64,000 nt of DNA from Lolium rigidum (taxonomy: Eukaryota; Streptophyta; Magnoliopsida; Poales; Poaceae). Shown here piece by piece: positions 51,172-61,851 of the stretch. Position 1 is the first letter of the stretch; every line of letters starts with the position of its first letter. The notes beneath the pieces were generated by a model. The model worked only from the letters and a program-made list of their open reading frames with translations. It was not told the origin of the DNA and did no database searches. Location of the stretch: the NCBI RefSeq assembly GCF_022539505.1, contig NC_061514.1:223657837-223721836 (forward strand), in the 5' to 3' direction. The position numbers and the translations under genes are program-made.

Positions 51172-52683
51172 TGATACGTCTCCAACGTATCGATAATTTC
51201 TTGTGTTCCATGCCACATTATTGATGTTATCTACATGTTTTATGCACACTTTATGTCATATTCATGCATTTTCACGGAACTAACCTATTAACAAGATGCC
51301 GAAGTGCCGGTTCCTGTTTTCTGCTGTTTTTGGTTTCAGAAATCCTAGTAACGAAATATTCTCGGAATCGGACGAAATCAACGCCAAAGTTCCTATTTTC
51401 ATCGGAAGCATCCAGAACACCGGGAAGGACCGGAGGGGGGCCACGGGGCCACCAAACCCTAGGCTGGCGCGGCCGGAGGGGGGCCGCGCCGCCCTATGGT
51501 GTGGCCCCCTGTCAGCCCTCCTGCGCCGCCTCTTCGCCTATATAAAGCCCCCGGATCGGAAAACCCGATACCAATTGACGAAACCCACAGAAACCTGCCA
51601 GAGCCGCCGCCATCGCGAAGCCAAGATCTGGGGGACAGGATCTCTGTTCCGGCACGCTGCCGGAGCGGGGAAGTGCCCCCGGAAGGCTTCTCCATCGACA
51701 CCGCTGCCATCTCCACCGCCATCTCCATCACCGCTCGTTGCTCCCATGAGGAGGGAGTAGTTCTCCATCGAGGCTCGGGGCTGTACCGGTAGCTATGTGG
51801 TTCATCTCTCTCCTATGTAGTTCAATACAATGATCTCATGAGCTGCTTTACATGATTGAGATTCATATGAGTTTTGTATCACAATTCATCTATGTGCTAC
51901 TCTAGTGATGTTATTAAAGTAGTTCTATTCCTCCTGCATGTGTGTAAAGGTGACTAGTGCGTGCACCGTGTGGTTCTTGTCGTAGGCTATGATCATGATC
52001 TCTTGTAGATTGTGGAGTTAATTATCATTATGATATTATTGATGTGATCTATTCCTCCTACATATGCATGAAGGTTACAAGTGTGCATGCTATGCTAGTA
52101 CTTGGTTTAGTCTCGTTGATCTATCTTACACTAAAGGTTACTTAAACATGAGCATTATTGTGGAGCTTGTTAACTCCGGCATTGAGGGTTCGTGTAATCC
52201 TACGCAATGTGTTCATCATCCAACAAAAGTGTAGAGTATGCATTTATCTATTCTGTTATGTGATCAATGTTGAGAGTGTCCACTAGTGAAAGTGTAATCC
52301 CTAGGCCTTGTTCCTAACTACTGCCGAGTTACTACCGCTTGTTTCTTGTTTTCTTGCGTTACTACTTGCTGCAATACCACCACCATCAACTACACGCCAA
52401 GCACTTTTACTGCCACCGTTGCTACTTGCTCATACTTATTTATACCACCTGTATTTCACTATCTCTTCGCCGAACTAGTGCACCTATTTGGTGTGTTGGG
52501 GACACAAGAGACTTCTTGCTTTGTGGTTGCGGGGTTGCATGAGAGGGATATCTTTGACCTCTTCCTCCCTGAGTTCGATAAACCTTGGGTATCCACTTAA
52601 GGGAAACTTGCTGCTGTTCTACAAACCTCTGCTCTTGGAGGCCCAACACTGTCTACAGGAAAGGAGGGGGAACGTAGACATCA
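51172..52683 (+). repeat. 3' LTR of S
   Basis: TGATACGTCTCCAACG to GAACGTAGACATCA, 1512 bases. It differs from the 5' LTR by scattered substitutions and short indels. Confidence 0.9.
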
Positions 52684-52967
52684 GTTACCACATGCCATGA
52701 ATGCACCTTCTTGCCATATGCACCATCGCCATGCATTTCATACTATCTTGCTTGACACTAATGGTGATGTGCACAAGTCATGGAACATCATGATGGATGA
52801 TGTGTTCCTTTACCATGCACACACGCTTTTTGTTCTCTCTATTGTGTGTATAGGTACCCGAACGACAACATCCACCGCCACGGAGCATGAGTTGACGAAA
52901 CGTGCAATTGAGAGCTACCCCACCAAGGACAAACTCCATCACCAAACCCGCGGGATTCAAACCAAAG
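52684..52967 (+). pseudogene. H second ORF, 3' part
   Basis: The interrupted H frame resumes (HAMNAPSCHMHHRHAFHTIL). It includes MMDDVFLYHAHTLFVLSIVC, the shared motif, with an acceptor-like AG at 52852-52853, and then TEHELTKRAIESYPTKD. It ends at the LTR start at 52968. Compared with H1 it lacks the dead-RT and integrase-tail section, so H has an internal deletion from just after this point to its LTR, or H1 has the extra piece. Confidence 0.6.
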
Positions 52968-53067
52968 TGATACCGGGTGGCCTTTGGACACCGCCTCCTC
53001 AAGACCAACAAGCCCTCCTCGTGGTCCAATGACACGAGCTCGAGCCAAAGCCCTACACCAAGAGGTA
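52968..53067 (+). repeat. Start of the H 3' LTR, truncated
   Basis: TGATACCGGGTGGCCTTTGG and the next 80 bases match the first 100 bases of the G1 LTR at moderate similarity (ACGAGCTCGAGCCAAAGCCCT against ACGAGCCCGAGCCAAGGCTCT). It is cut where G1-2 begins. Confidence 0.65.
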
Positions 53068-53068
53068 T

Positions 53069-54109
53069 TGAATATATAAGACCCCTTGTGTGGCCCGATC
53101 TCGCGGATTGACTTCGAAACCAAAGGGGAGAGATGGGAGAACGCGAGGAACACGAAGAACACGACGGGCACGAGGAACTCCGAGACTCACGCACGCACAC
53201 CAACCCGATACACCCGATGCTTACCTCCGTGGCTCGATGGGCCACGCCAATAGAATCTCCTAGGAAGAGGCACGGGGCAGAATTCCCGGAGAGAGATTGG
53301 GGTTGGAGAGGAAGAGCTTGGTGAAAGAGAGAGAGTAACAAGTACTAGAATCTCCTTCAACAAGATCAAAGTCAACAACCAAGGTGCCTTGATTACAGAG
53401 GGATGATACCCAAGGGAGACTAAGCTCAAAGGTAGGTTTGAGTTCAAAACAAGTCTAAGGGGTAAAGGGGGTGTCCTGGGTGCTTATATAGTCTTACAAG
53501 GCGACACGGGCCGAAAAGGTACAAGTGAAACCGGTTCGGGCCGAAAAGGCATCTTTAGTCGGGCAGGCCGGTCAGGAGGCCGGTCAGACCGGACCTGGGA
53601 CCGGACAGTCCGGTCGCCGACCGGGTCCTGGACCGGGCTGCAACCGGGCGGGGTGCCGGGGTTACTGGATGGCGCCCGGATGGCACCGGTTGGGAGGCCG
53701 GTCTGGTACCGAATGGCCCGGTTGACTGGCCGGTCGACCGGATTCTTGACCGGGTGGCCCGGTCAGGAGGCCGGTCAACCGGGTTCTGGACCGGCCGGCC
53801 ATCTTCTCTTCCTTGCGTTCTTCGGGCGACTTCCGGTCCAATTCCATGTCCATCTTCATGACCAGCTGCTCCTCTCCTCCTCTTGACCACGGCATGTCCT
53901 CCTCTCCGGCGTCTTGATGTGCCTTGTACCTAATGACACATAGCACGTCGGCATGAGGTAGCATTCCATCCAAAGGGGTATCAAGATCAAGGGTGGTGAG
54001 GAGCGAATTCACCTTATCATGTAGCGCTTTAACTCGAGCCCGAGTCATCGGTCCACTTGGGGGACTAGTTGGTCTTGGTGTGGAGGTGACCGAAGGCCAC
54101 CCCGCATCA
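53069..54109 (-). repeat. 3' LTR of G1-2
   Basis: On the minus strand it runs TGATGCGGGGTGGCC (54109) to about 53069. It holds a CCGG-type array (53564-53803) and, further on, a TATATAAG (about 53484-53491). It is more diverged from the G1-1 LTRs than these are from each other. Confidence 0.8.
53564..53803 (-). repeat. CCGGTC/GACCGG array in the G1-2 LTR
   Basis: Same kind of array as in G1-1, but with different word order and spacing, showing that the array turns over faster than the rest of the LTR. Confidence 0.75.
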
Positions 54110-54239
54110 TCTCCCCCCCCCCCCTTGGGAAAGAGTCGTCCTCGACTCTTGTTCCTCTTCATCTTCATGATATGGCGATAAGTCCGACACGTTGAACGTG
54201 TTGCTCACCAAGTACTTGGAGGTGGGGATGTCGATGACG
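54110..54239 (-). pseudogene. G1-2 integrase C-terminus left of G2
   Basis: The minus-strand frame reads IDIPTSKYLVSNTFNVSDLS and then the acidic HEDEEEQESRTTLSQGGGG through a polypurine tract with thirteen or more G (54110-54128). The preceding codons lie right of G2 (ending RINNKAY at 61852-61870). Confidence 0.8.
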
Positions 54240-54244
54240 TAAGC
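54240..54244 (+). repeat. TSD TAAGC, left copy (G2)
   Basis: TAAGC precedes G2 and recurs at 61847-61851. Confidence 0.9.
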
Positions 54245-55276
54245 TGATAAGGGGTGGCCCGATCTTCTCAGTAAGCGACGGGTGTAGATGGACACGTGAG
54301 GGTAGCAGCGGATGAAATCGATGATGATGAGGAGGATAACTTGTATGACGCCGACGAAGTCTCTCGATTGATTCCTGATGCCAATGCAACAGCTCTCAAC
54401 CCTGCAAGATATTCGCAACTCCACACACTTGCGCACGTAGCCGCCGACCACGAAGCGGTAAATTGCAATCTTCTAATCCCCAATGGAACAGCAGATCACA
54501 CACAAACTTTCAGTAGCATAAAACTCCAGATCGATGCGAATTGGAGAGTAGTATTCAATAGTTTTGCAGAGCAAACAACTAAGAACTAGGGTTTATCTTA
54601 AACGTGGTCTAAAGCAACTTTGGGGACGTCCCAGGGACTTATATAGGCGTTCGGGACGACCTCAGGTCGAAAAAGTACGGAAATAACCGACCCAGAATAG
54701 ATCTGGTCGAGACAGACTCGGACTCGGCCGGTCTGGGGGCCGGTCGACCGGGCCTCGGGACCGGGTGGTCCGGTCCTAGACCGGGTCTCGAGGACCGGGC
54801 GGAAACCGGACGAAGCGTCCGTGTTCCCTGGATGTTGCCCGGATGGCACCGGTTCAAAATCCGGTCGGCGACCGGGTGGCCCGGCGCCACGGCCGGTCTG
54901 ACCGGGCCTGGAACCGGCCTGAAGAACTCCTCCTCTCGCGCATGCCTCCCGCTCCTCCCTCGCGCGTCCATGGGATGTCTTCACGTCCAGCTCCATGTCC
55001 AGCTTCACGTCCAGCTTCTTGTCCAGCTGCTCCTCTCCTCCTCGTGCGATGCTTGGTTCCTCCTCATACATGATCATACATAAGTAATACGACTTAGGTA
55101 ATATAAAGTTCTCGTCGATCAAAATATCATTTAGGAACAAGTTCACCTGTTGTTTAAGTAGCTTCGCACGAGCTCGTGTCATTGATCCAATCCTAACTTC
55201 ATTGGACTTGAGCTTCACAGCTTCATCTTCATCTTGCAATGACGGAGGTAGTAGTGAGGTAGGGATGTCCTCATCA
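54245..55276 (-). repeat. 3' LTR of G2
   Basis: TGATGAGGACATCCC (55276) to GGGCCACCCCTTATCA (54245) on the minus strand. CCGG-type array at about 54728-54920, TATA box TATATAA at 54639-54645. Confidence 0.9.
54639..54645 (-). promoter_or_regulatory. TATA box of the G2 3' LTR
   Basis: CCTATATAAGTCCC on the minus strand follows the CCGG array in transcription direction. The 5' LTR copy at 61211-61217 would drive the element. Confidence 0.7.
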
Positions 55277-56319
55277 TCTCCCCCTTCAAAAGGCGTCGAC
55301 CTCGACGCTCCAAGGTCTTCTCCGTCATATGGTGTCAAATCAGCAACATTGAAAGAATTACTGACACCAAACTCATCAACCGGAAGATCTATCGAGTATG
55401 CATTATCATTGATCTTGGCAAGCACTTTGTAAGGACCAGCACCACGAGGCTTCAACTTAGACTTCCGCAGCTTCGGGAACCTATCCTTGCGAAAATGTAC
55501 CTGCACCATATCACCGAGGCTTGAACAACATTTCTTTGCGCTTCTTGTTCATCCTTGCAGCATTGCTCTTGCCTTTCTTTTCTATCAACTCTTTAGTCTT
55601 CACATGTATTTTCTTCACAAAATCTGCCCTCTTGGATGCCTCCATATTAACTCGCTCATGTATGGGCAAAGGCAACAAGTCAAGTGGAGTAATGGGTTTG
55701 AAACCATACACCACCTCAAAAGGACACAGCTCCGTGGTAGAGTGTACCGCCCTGTTGTAAGCAAATTCCACATGCGGCAAACACTCTTCCCACTCCTTCA
55801 GGTTCTTCTTGATAATGGATCTCAACAATTGTGACAAGGTTCTATTCACCACTTCAGTTTGACCATCGGCTTGGGGATGACAAGTTGTACCGAAAAGTAG
55901 CTTTGTCCCCAGCCTTTCCCCAAAGTGTCTTCCGAAGTAGCTCATGAACTTCACATCACGATCGAAACAATAGTCTTCGGGACTCCATGTAGTCGAACAA
56001 TCTCCCCGAAAAACAGGTTAGCAACATGCGACGCATCGTCGCTTTTGTGGCAGGCAATAAAGTGTGACATTTTAGAAAATCTGTCCACTACCACAAATAT
56101 AGAATCATGGCCTCTTTTAGTACGCGGCAAACCCAACACAAAATCCATACTTATATCCTCCCATGGTGTAGTAGGTGCCGGTAACGGAGTATACAAACCG
56201 TGAGGCTTCGGCTTGGACTTGGACTTGTTGCAAGTAATGCACCTCTTGACATACCTGTCCACGTCCCGCCTCATCTTTGGCCAATAAAAGTGATCAGTGA
56301 GCACGATTCTGGAACACAT
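55277..56319 (-). pseudogene. G2 integrase, in three frames
   Basis: 56319-55951 holds the zinc-finger end and first core Asp ([34 protein letters not shown]). 55954-55511 continues with [20 protein letters not shown] (catalytic Glu in TEVV). 55509-54598 gives the C-terminus ([37 protein letters not shown]). Small indels near 55955 and 55510 separate the frames. The region of the second core Asp falls at the first break. The last frame reads through the polypurine tract ([11 protein letters not shown]) into the LTR and ends there after a repetitive [14 protein letters not shown] stretch. Confidence 0.85.
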
Positions 56320-56732
56320 AGTTTGTTAGCTCTAAACAAGAACCCATCGTGTATGTGATATTTTTCCCAAGCTTTACCAATAACACATAAGCGGTATGGT
56401 TCAGAAAAATCATGATCAGTCGCATATAAATCACATAACACCTCTAATCCAGGAATTTTAACATCAAGATGGGTTAATAGCATAGTTTTCCTAGATAGAG
56501 CATCAGCAACAATATTATCTTTTCCCTTCTTATGCTTAATAATGTACGGAAAAGACTCAATAAACTCAATCCACTTAGCAAGACGCCTATGCAAAGTAGA
56601 TTGGGCTTTCAGATATTTCAAAGCTTCATGATCAGAATGTATGATAAATTCTTTTGGCCACAAATAATGTTGCCAAACCTCAAGAACTCTAATTAAAGCA
56701 TACAATTCTTTATCATATATTGGATAGTTCAA
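56271..56732 (-). pseudogene. G2 RNase H (second half) and integrase start
   Basis: The frame reads [36 protein letters not shown] and [11 protein letters not shown], which hold the later RNase H acidic residues. It then runs into a linker with [18 protein letters not shown]. It is shifted against the main pol frame by an indel near 56745, and the integrase zinc His pair is lost or damaged near 56320. Confidence 0.8.
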
Positions 56733-58966
56733 CTTAGCACCGGAAAGTTTCTCGAAAAATATGCAATTGGGCGACCCTCTTGCATCAACACACCACCAAT
56801 TCCAATACCACTAGCATCACATTCAATCTCAAATTGCTTATTGAAATCGGGAAGTGCAAGCAACGGTGCAGAAGTTAACAATCGTTTCAGTTCATCAAAA
56901 GCATGATCTTGGGCAACGCCCCACTCAAAGACAACACCCTTTTTAGTCAATACATTCAAAGGTGCAGCAATAGTAGAAAAATTGGGCACAAAACGGTGAT
57001 AAAACCCAGCCTGACCATGAAAACTTCTAACTTGACTCACATTCATGGGAGTAGGCCAATTTTGAATAGCTTCAATTTTAGACACATCTACTTCTAGTCC
57101 ATGCTTAGAGACAACATAACCCAGAAATATGACCTTATCTTTGCAAAATGTGCACTTCTCAAGATTACCATAGAGTTTACTATCACGCAACACTTGCAAA
57201 ACATGTCGAATATGTATACTATGATCAGATTCATTGCGGCTGTAGATTAATATGTCATCAAAATACACAACCACAAACTTGCCAATAAAATCACGCAAAA
57301 CATGGTTCATCGGCCTCATGAAAGTGCTAGGTGCATTAGTTAAACCAAAAGGCATTACTAACCACTCATATAAACCAAATTTTGTTTTAAAGGCGGTTTT
57401 CCACTCATCCCCTTCTTTCATCCTAATTTGATGATAACCACTACGCAAATCAATTTTAGTGAAAACAACAGCACCACTCAATTCATCTAGCATATCCTCT
57501 AAACGGGGAATAGGATGACGATATCGAATAGTAATGTTGTTTATCGCTCTACAATCTACGCACATACGCCATGTACCATCTTTCTTAGGAACAAGAATAA
57601 CAGAACGAAGACAAGGACTAAGGCTTATGCGGATATAACCTTTGTCGAGTAGCGCTTGTACTTGCTTCTCGTATCTCCTTCGTTTCTTCGGGATTCGTTC
57701 TATATGGCGCCCTATTGGGCAGCGATGCTCCGGGATCAAGTCAATTTGATGCTCAATACCTCGCAATGGTGGAAGTCCTGCGGGTACCTCTTCCGGAAAC
57801 ACGTCGCTGAATTCCTGCAAAACATTAGAAACACCAAGAGGAAGAGGGGTCATGTCGTTAGAAACCAAAACCGTACCCTTGTACATGAGCACAATAGGCA
57901 TGGATGTAGGATCCTCACAAAATTCTCTCATGTCTTGTTTGGTGGCTAATGAAACTAAGGAATTCACTCTCTCACTTTTCGTTATATCACTCACAGCATT
58001 ACAATTCTCTCGTTTATCTATGGATGCATCTTCCAAGTTTACTTCAATCTTCTGACGAGACTCATTGACAATTTGCTGTGGTGACATAGGCTGTAAGTTA
58101 ATTTTCTTGCCCTTGAACTCCAAGTGATATGTATTGGCGCGGCCATTGTGTTGCACATAACGGTCATAGAGCCATGGCCGGCCCAACAGCAGGTGACAAA
58201 CCGTCATAGGAACCACATCAAAATCAATGGAATCCTTATACGGTCCAATCTCAAAATCAACTCGCACCATGTGGCTCACCTTCATCTCACCATTATTGCT
58301 CAACCACTGAATATAATATGGATGTGGGTGCGGTAGATACTTCAGTTTCAGCTTGGCACATAACTCTTTGCTTGCTAGATTGCGACAACTCCCGCCATCA
58401 ATAATGACCTTGCAAGCTTTATCGGGACCAACTAGTGCCTTTGTTTGGAACAAATTACAGCGTCGTGTAGATGCACTTGATCGCACATTAAGAACACGCT
58501 GCGAGACAACAATAGTTTGAGCTTCCGAAGGAAAAGCATCATAACCATCGCTATCATAATCATCCTCATCTGGAGCATTTGGATCAACATCATCTCCAGT
58601 TTCATACTCATTGTCCTCATTAATGATCATAACTTTGCGATTAGGACAATCCTTCTTGAAGTGACCCTTGCCACCACATGTATGACAAGCCATATCGCGA
58701 TTGCGCGCTGTCGACATGTTAGAACTAGTTCCACTTGCTGCAGGAGCGGGCTTCTTTGTGTTGGTGACACTAGAAACCGGCTTGCTAGACGAAGAAGGAA
58801 CATCCGCAGGGCGCGTAGATGGCGCCATGGAGGGCGGCGCGCGGGGTGTGTAACGCCCAGCGCCTGTAGCACGGCCCTTCATTTGCAGTTCTTCAGCCAA
58901 CTGTGACTCAGCTTCTCTCGCATGATGTAGCAACTCATTCATAGTAGCATAAGTGTGATGACGCAC
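56729..58966 (-). pseudogene. G2 gag end, protease, RT and RNase H start
   Basis: This 745-codon frame begins in gag (MRHHTYATMNELLHHARE) and includes the zinc knuckle CHTCGGKGHFKKDC (residues about 93-106). The protease motif is VIIDGGSCRNLAS (about 187-199) with ELxxK and LLGRPW downstream. The RT has LVPKKDGTWRMCVDCRAI and YFDDILIYS, and RNase H begins [19 protein letters not shown]. It ends in RNFPVLS by frameshift. RT and protease look catalytically complete. The protease DGG instead of DSG is shared with G1. Confidence 0.88.
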
Positions 58967-59852
58967 AATACCCTTGATGTTAAATCCGAGACCATTCAGA
59001 AATCTCTCGTAGTGTCATCTCAAGAGACTCACGGACACGGCACGCTGCATAAGCATCTCCATCTCCATGTAGTAAGCATCAACTCGTCAACACACCTTGT
59101 TTCAATTGGGTCAACTTGTCAAAGACGGAACGCAAGTAATTGGTAGGCACAAAACGAGCTCTCATTGCCGCCTTCATAGCACGCCATGTGATAATAGGCA
59201 GCTCACCATCTTCTTCTCGAGCACTCACAAGTCCATCCCACCAACGCAATGCATAACCATCAAATTAAGAGGAAGCAAGCTTGATCTTCCTATCTTCGAG
59301 ATAGTCGGATGTAAACGCCATAATCTCTCAATCTTCAGCTCCCATGTAAGATATTCTTCAACAGCAGTACCTCCTTCAAATCTGGGAATTGAGAACTTGG
59401 GTTTACCCAAACCATCGTCTTGTTGTTGTAGAACACGTTGGGCTCCGACGGGGACAAAACCACGACCACGGAACGCATCACCAACGCCATGTCCAAGACC
59501 ACGACCAACACCACGCCCTTGAGCATGAGCAGCTTCGGCATTGTCACCTTGCACACTGCCATCTTCATCAAGTGGTGGTTGTTGTTGCACCATTATACGT
59601 ATCTCACCAACGGCGGTTGTCAAAGCTTGTATAGATGCTTGAAGAGTCGTCACCGATGTTTGAACGGTATGAACCGCTGTAGTAGTCTCATCGACCTTCA
59701 AGTGAACACTCTGAATATCCTTGTCCAACGCTTCATTGGCAACACGGATTTCACGTTGTAGGTGATCACGTAGTGCCTCATACTCCAGCCAAGTAACCGT
59801 CGCTGCTCGGATCCTTTTCTCGCATCACATCAACATTCTCGGTAGAAGACAT
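58967..59852 (-). pseudogene. G2 gag, N-terminal part
   Basis: A start at 59852 gives MSSTENVDVMREK. An early frameshift leads into WLEYEALRDHLQREIRVANE and the coiled-coil-like stretch starting at 59728 (DKDIQSVHLKVDETTTAV). A Gly/Arg-rich segment (GRGVGRGLGHGVGDAFRGRG) and the gag core start follow (PKFSIPRFEGGTAVEEYLTW). After a stop near 59265, core fragments continue in other frames (WWDGLVSAREEDGELPI, RFVPTNYLRSVF). At least three lesions are present, making gag the most damaged part of G2. Confidence 0.75.
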
Positions 59853-60815
59853 GATTAGTAGGTTAGTGCACTAAACAAAAATCTTTGGTGGTACTCTCAC
59901 AACTCACTCAAAACCGATAAGAAAGGTAAATCTTACCGCTCCAAAGTGAATTAGTATTGCTTACCAACTTGGATTGACTGGACTAGTGCACGGATGTAGC
60001 GAAGCGAATATCAAGGGTATAAGAACAATCACACGACAAAGCAGGATATATGTGGGGCTGTAGGTGGGCTACCTATTTGCACCAATAACAAGCTCTAGCG
60101 CGGACCGTAGACAACCAATGATACTCACACAAGGCGATATAATGGGGCAATGCAACTATATGTGGAAAAAGTTGCAATGCACTAGAGAGACGCTAGCAAA
60201 GCTCAACGAGACAAGGCACAAGATTGCTCAACTACGGGTGCAGTAAAGTAAACTTAGGCCTTCACTTGATTCAACTAGCACAACACTTTTCTTTTTGGAT
60301 TTTTCTTTTTGTAGAACACACGCAGCTATGTAACTCTTTTTGCTTCTTTTCAATTTTCTCTTTTTTTTTAATTTTTTTTTTTGACTCAACTCCTTGATAA
60401 CACGGCCAACAGAAATTGCAAAGCACCAAAACCCTAACGAGCAGCTTCGTCGAGCGGTAAAACTAGTCTCTTCCGGGGAAGTTCCTAGTCACTTTATATC
60501 GATAGGTCTGTGTCTATGGTTGGGAACAAGCACACCGTATGCTATGTGGACTCGGAGTAACAAAACTGACACACTATGATAAACTAGATGATAGAGAAAA
60601 CACAAACCCTAACAATTCGACTAGATGAAAGATAAAGATACGCAAAAACAACTACGAAAAGCAACTAAAACTCGAAATTAGTGCAATCTAAGGCTATGGC
60701 AAACCCTAACCCTAACTTTTTATGGCTTTTTCTGGGATAGGAAAACACTCACAACTCAACTATGGGGTGGATTGTGGATGGCTTACCGAGGAAAACCGGA
60801 AATCCGATACCAAGA
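59853..60815 (-). other. Leader of G2, non-coding
   Basis: About 960 bases separate gag from the primer site. On the minus strand it has purine-rich tracts (about 60290-60390), similar in character to those of X and Y. I see no gene. Confidence 0.6.
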
Positions 60816-61846
60816 TGATAAGGGGTGGCCCGATCTTCTCAAGAAGCGACGGGTGTAGATGGACACGTGAGGGTAGCAGACGGATGAAATCGATGATGAT
60901 GAGGAGGATAACTTGTATGACGCCGACGAAGTCTCTCGATTGATTCCCGATGCCAATGCAACAGCCTCTCAACCCCGCAAGATATTCGCAACTCCACACA
61001 CTTGCGCACGTAGCCGCCGACCACGAAGCGGTAAATTGCAATCTTCTAATCCCCAATGGAACAGCAGATCACACACAAACTTTCGTAGCATAAAACTCCA
61101 GATCGATGCGAATTGGAGAGTAGTATTCAATAGTTTTGCAGAGCAAACAACTAAGAACTAGGGTTTATCTTCAACGTGGTCTAAAGCAACTTTGGGGACG
61201 TCGCAGGGACTTATATAGGCGTTCGGGACGACCTCAGGTCGAAAAAGTACGGAAATAACCGACCCAGAATAGATCTGGTCGAGACGGACTCGGACTCGGC
61301 CGGGTCTGGGGGCCGGTCGACCGGGCCTGGGACCGGGTGGTCCGGTCCTAGACCGGGTCTGTGACCGGGCGGAAACCGGACGAAGCGTCCGTGTTCCCTG
61401 GATGTGGCCCGGATGGCACCGGTTCAAAATCCGGTCGGCGACCGGGTGGCCCGGCGCCACGGCCGGTCTGACCGGGCCTGGAACCGGCCTGAAGAACTCC
61501 TCCTCTCGCGCATGCCTCCCGCTCCTCCCTCGCGCGTCCATGGGATGTCTTCACGTCCAGCTCCATGTCCAGCTTCACGTCCAGCTTCTTGTCCAGCTGC
61601 TCCTCTCCTCCTCGTGCGATGCTTGGTTCCTCCTCATACCTGATCATACATAAGTAATACGACTTAGGTAATATAAAGTTCTCGTCGATCAAAGTATCAT
61701 TTAGGAACAAGTTCACCTGTTGTTTAAGTAGCTTCGCACGAGCTCGTGTCATTGGTCCAATCCTAACTTCATTGGACTTGAGCTTCACAGCTTCATCTTC
61801 ATCTTGCAATGACGGAGGTAGTAGTGAGGTAGGGATGTCCTCATCA
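60816..61846 (-). repeat. 5' LTR of G2
   Basis: 1031 bases, TGATGAGGACATCCC (61846) to CACCCCTTATCA (60816). CCGG array at about 61296-61480, TATA box at 61211-61217. The primer site follows after three bases. Confidence 0.9.
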
Positions 61847-61851
61847 TAAGC
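61847..61851 (+). repeat. TSD TAAGC, right copy (G2)
   Basis: TAAGC after the G2 5' LTR matches 54240-54244. The G1-2 integrase frame runs up to this site. Confidence 0.9.

Larger units (their letters stand above)
46316..52683 (+). mobile_element. S: Athila-like non-autonomous gypsy element with both LTRs
   Basis: S is 6368 bases with LTRs of 1509 and 1512 bases, a tRNA-Asp-type primer site (47835-47852, TGGCGCCGTTGCCGGGGA), one decayed small ORF and a polypurine region ending at 51171. TSD GTTAC is perfect. No RT or integrase is seen. The LTRs are nearly identical, so S is young. LTR style and primer site fit the Triticeae Athila lineage (Sabrina-like from memory). Confidence 0.9.
24713..53067 (+). 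mobile_element. H: gag-bearing non-autonomous gypsy element, interrupted by G1-1 and S
   Basis: The H sequence lies at 24713-25247, 44984-46315 and 52689-53067, and the pieces rejoin exactly after removing G1-1 (TSD TCAAG) and S (TSD GTTAC). Gag with two zinc knuckles is followed by a second ORF related to X and H1, then an LTR start (52968). No protease, RT or integrase is present. Its upstream LTR may be the H1-type LTR at 23710-24712, in which case the leader and primer site were deleted. Its right LTR is cut after 100 bases by G1-2. Confidence 0.65.
54245..61846 (-). mobile_element. G2: full-length Ty3/gypsy element with both LTRs
   Basis: G2 is 7602 bases: LTRs of 1032 and 1031 bases, a minus-strand primer site (60801-60812, TGGTATCGGATT), leader, gag, protease, RT, RNase H, integrase and polypurine tract (55277-55292). 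TSD TAAGC is perfect. The LTRs differ at roughly twenty positions by eye. Coding sequence is nearly complete but has several frameshifts, so this copy is not autonomous. Confidence 0.92.
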
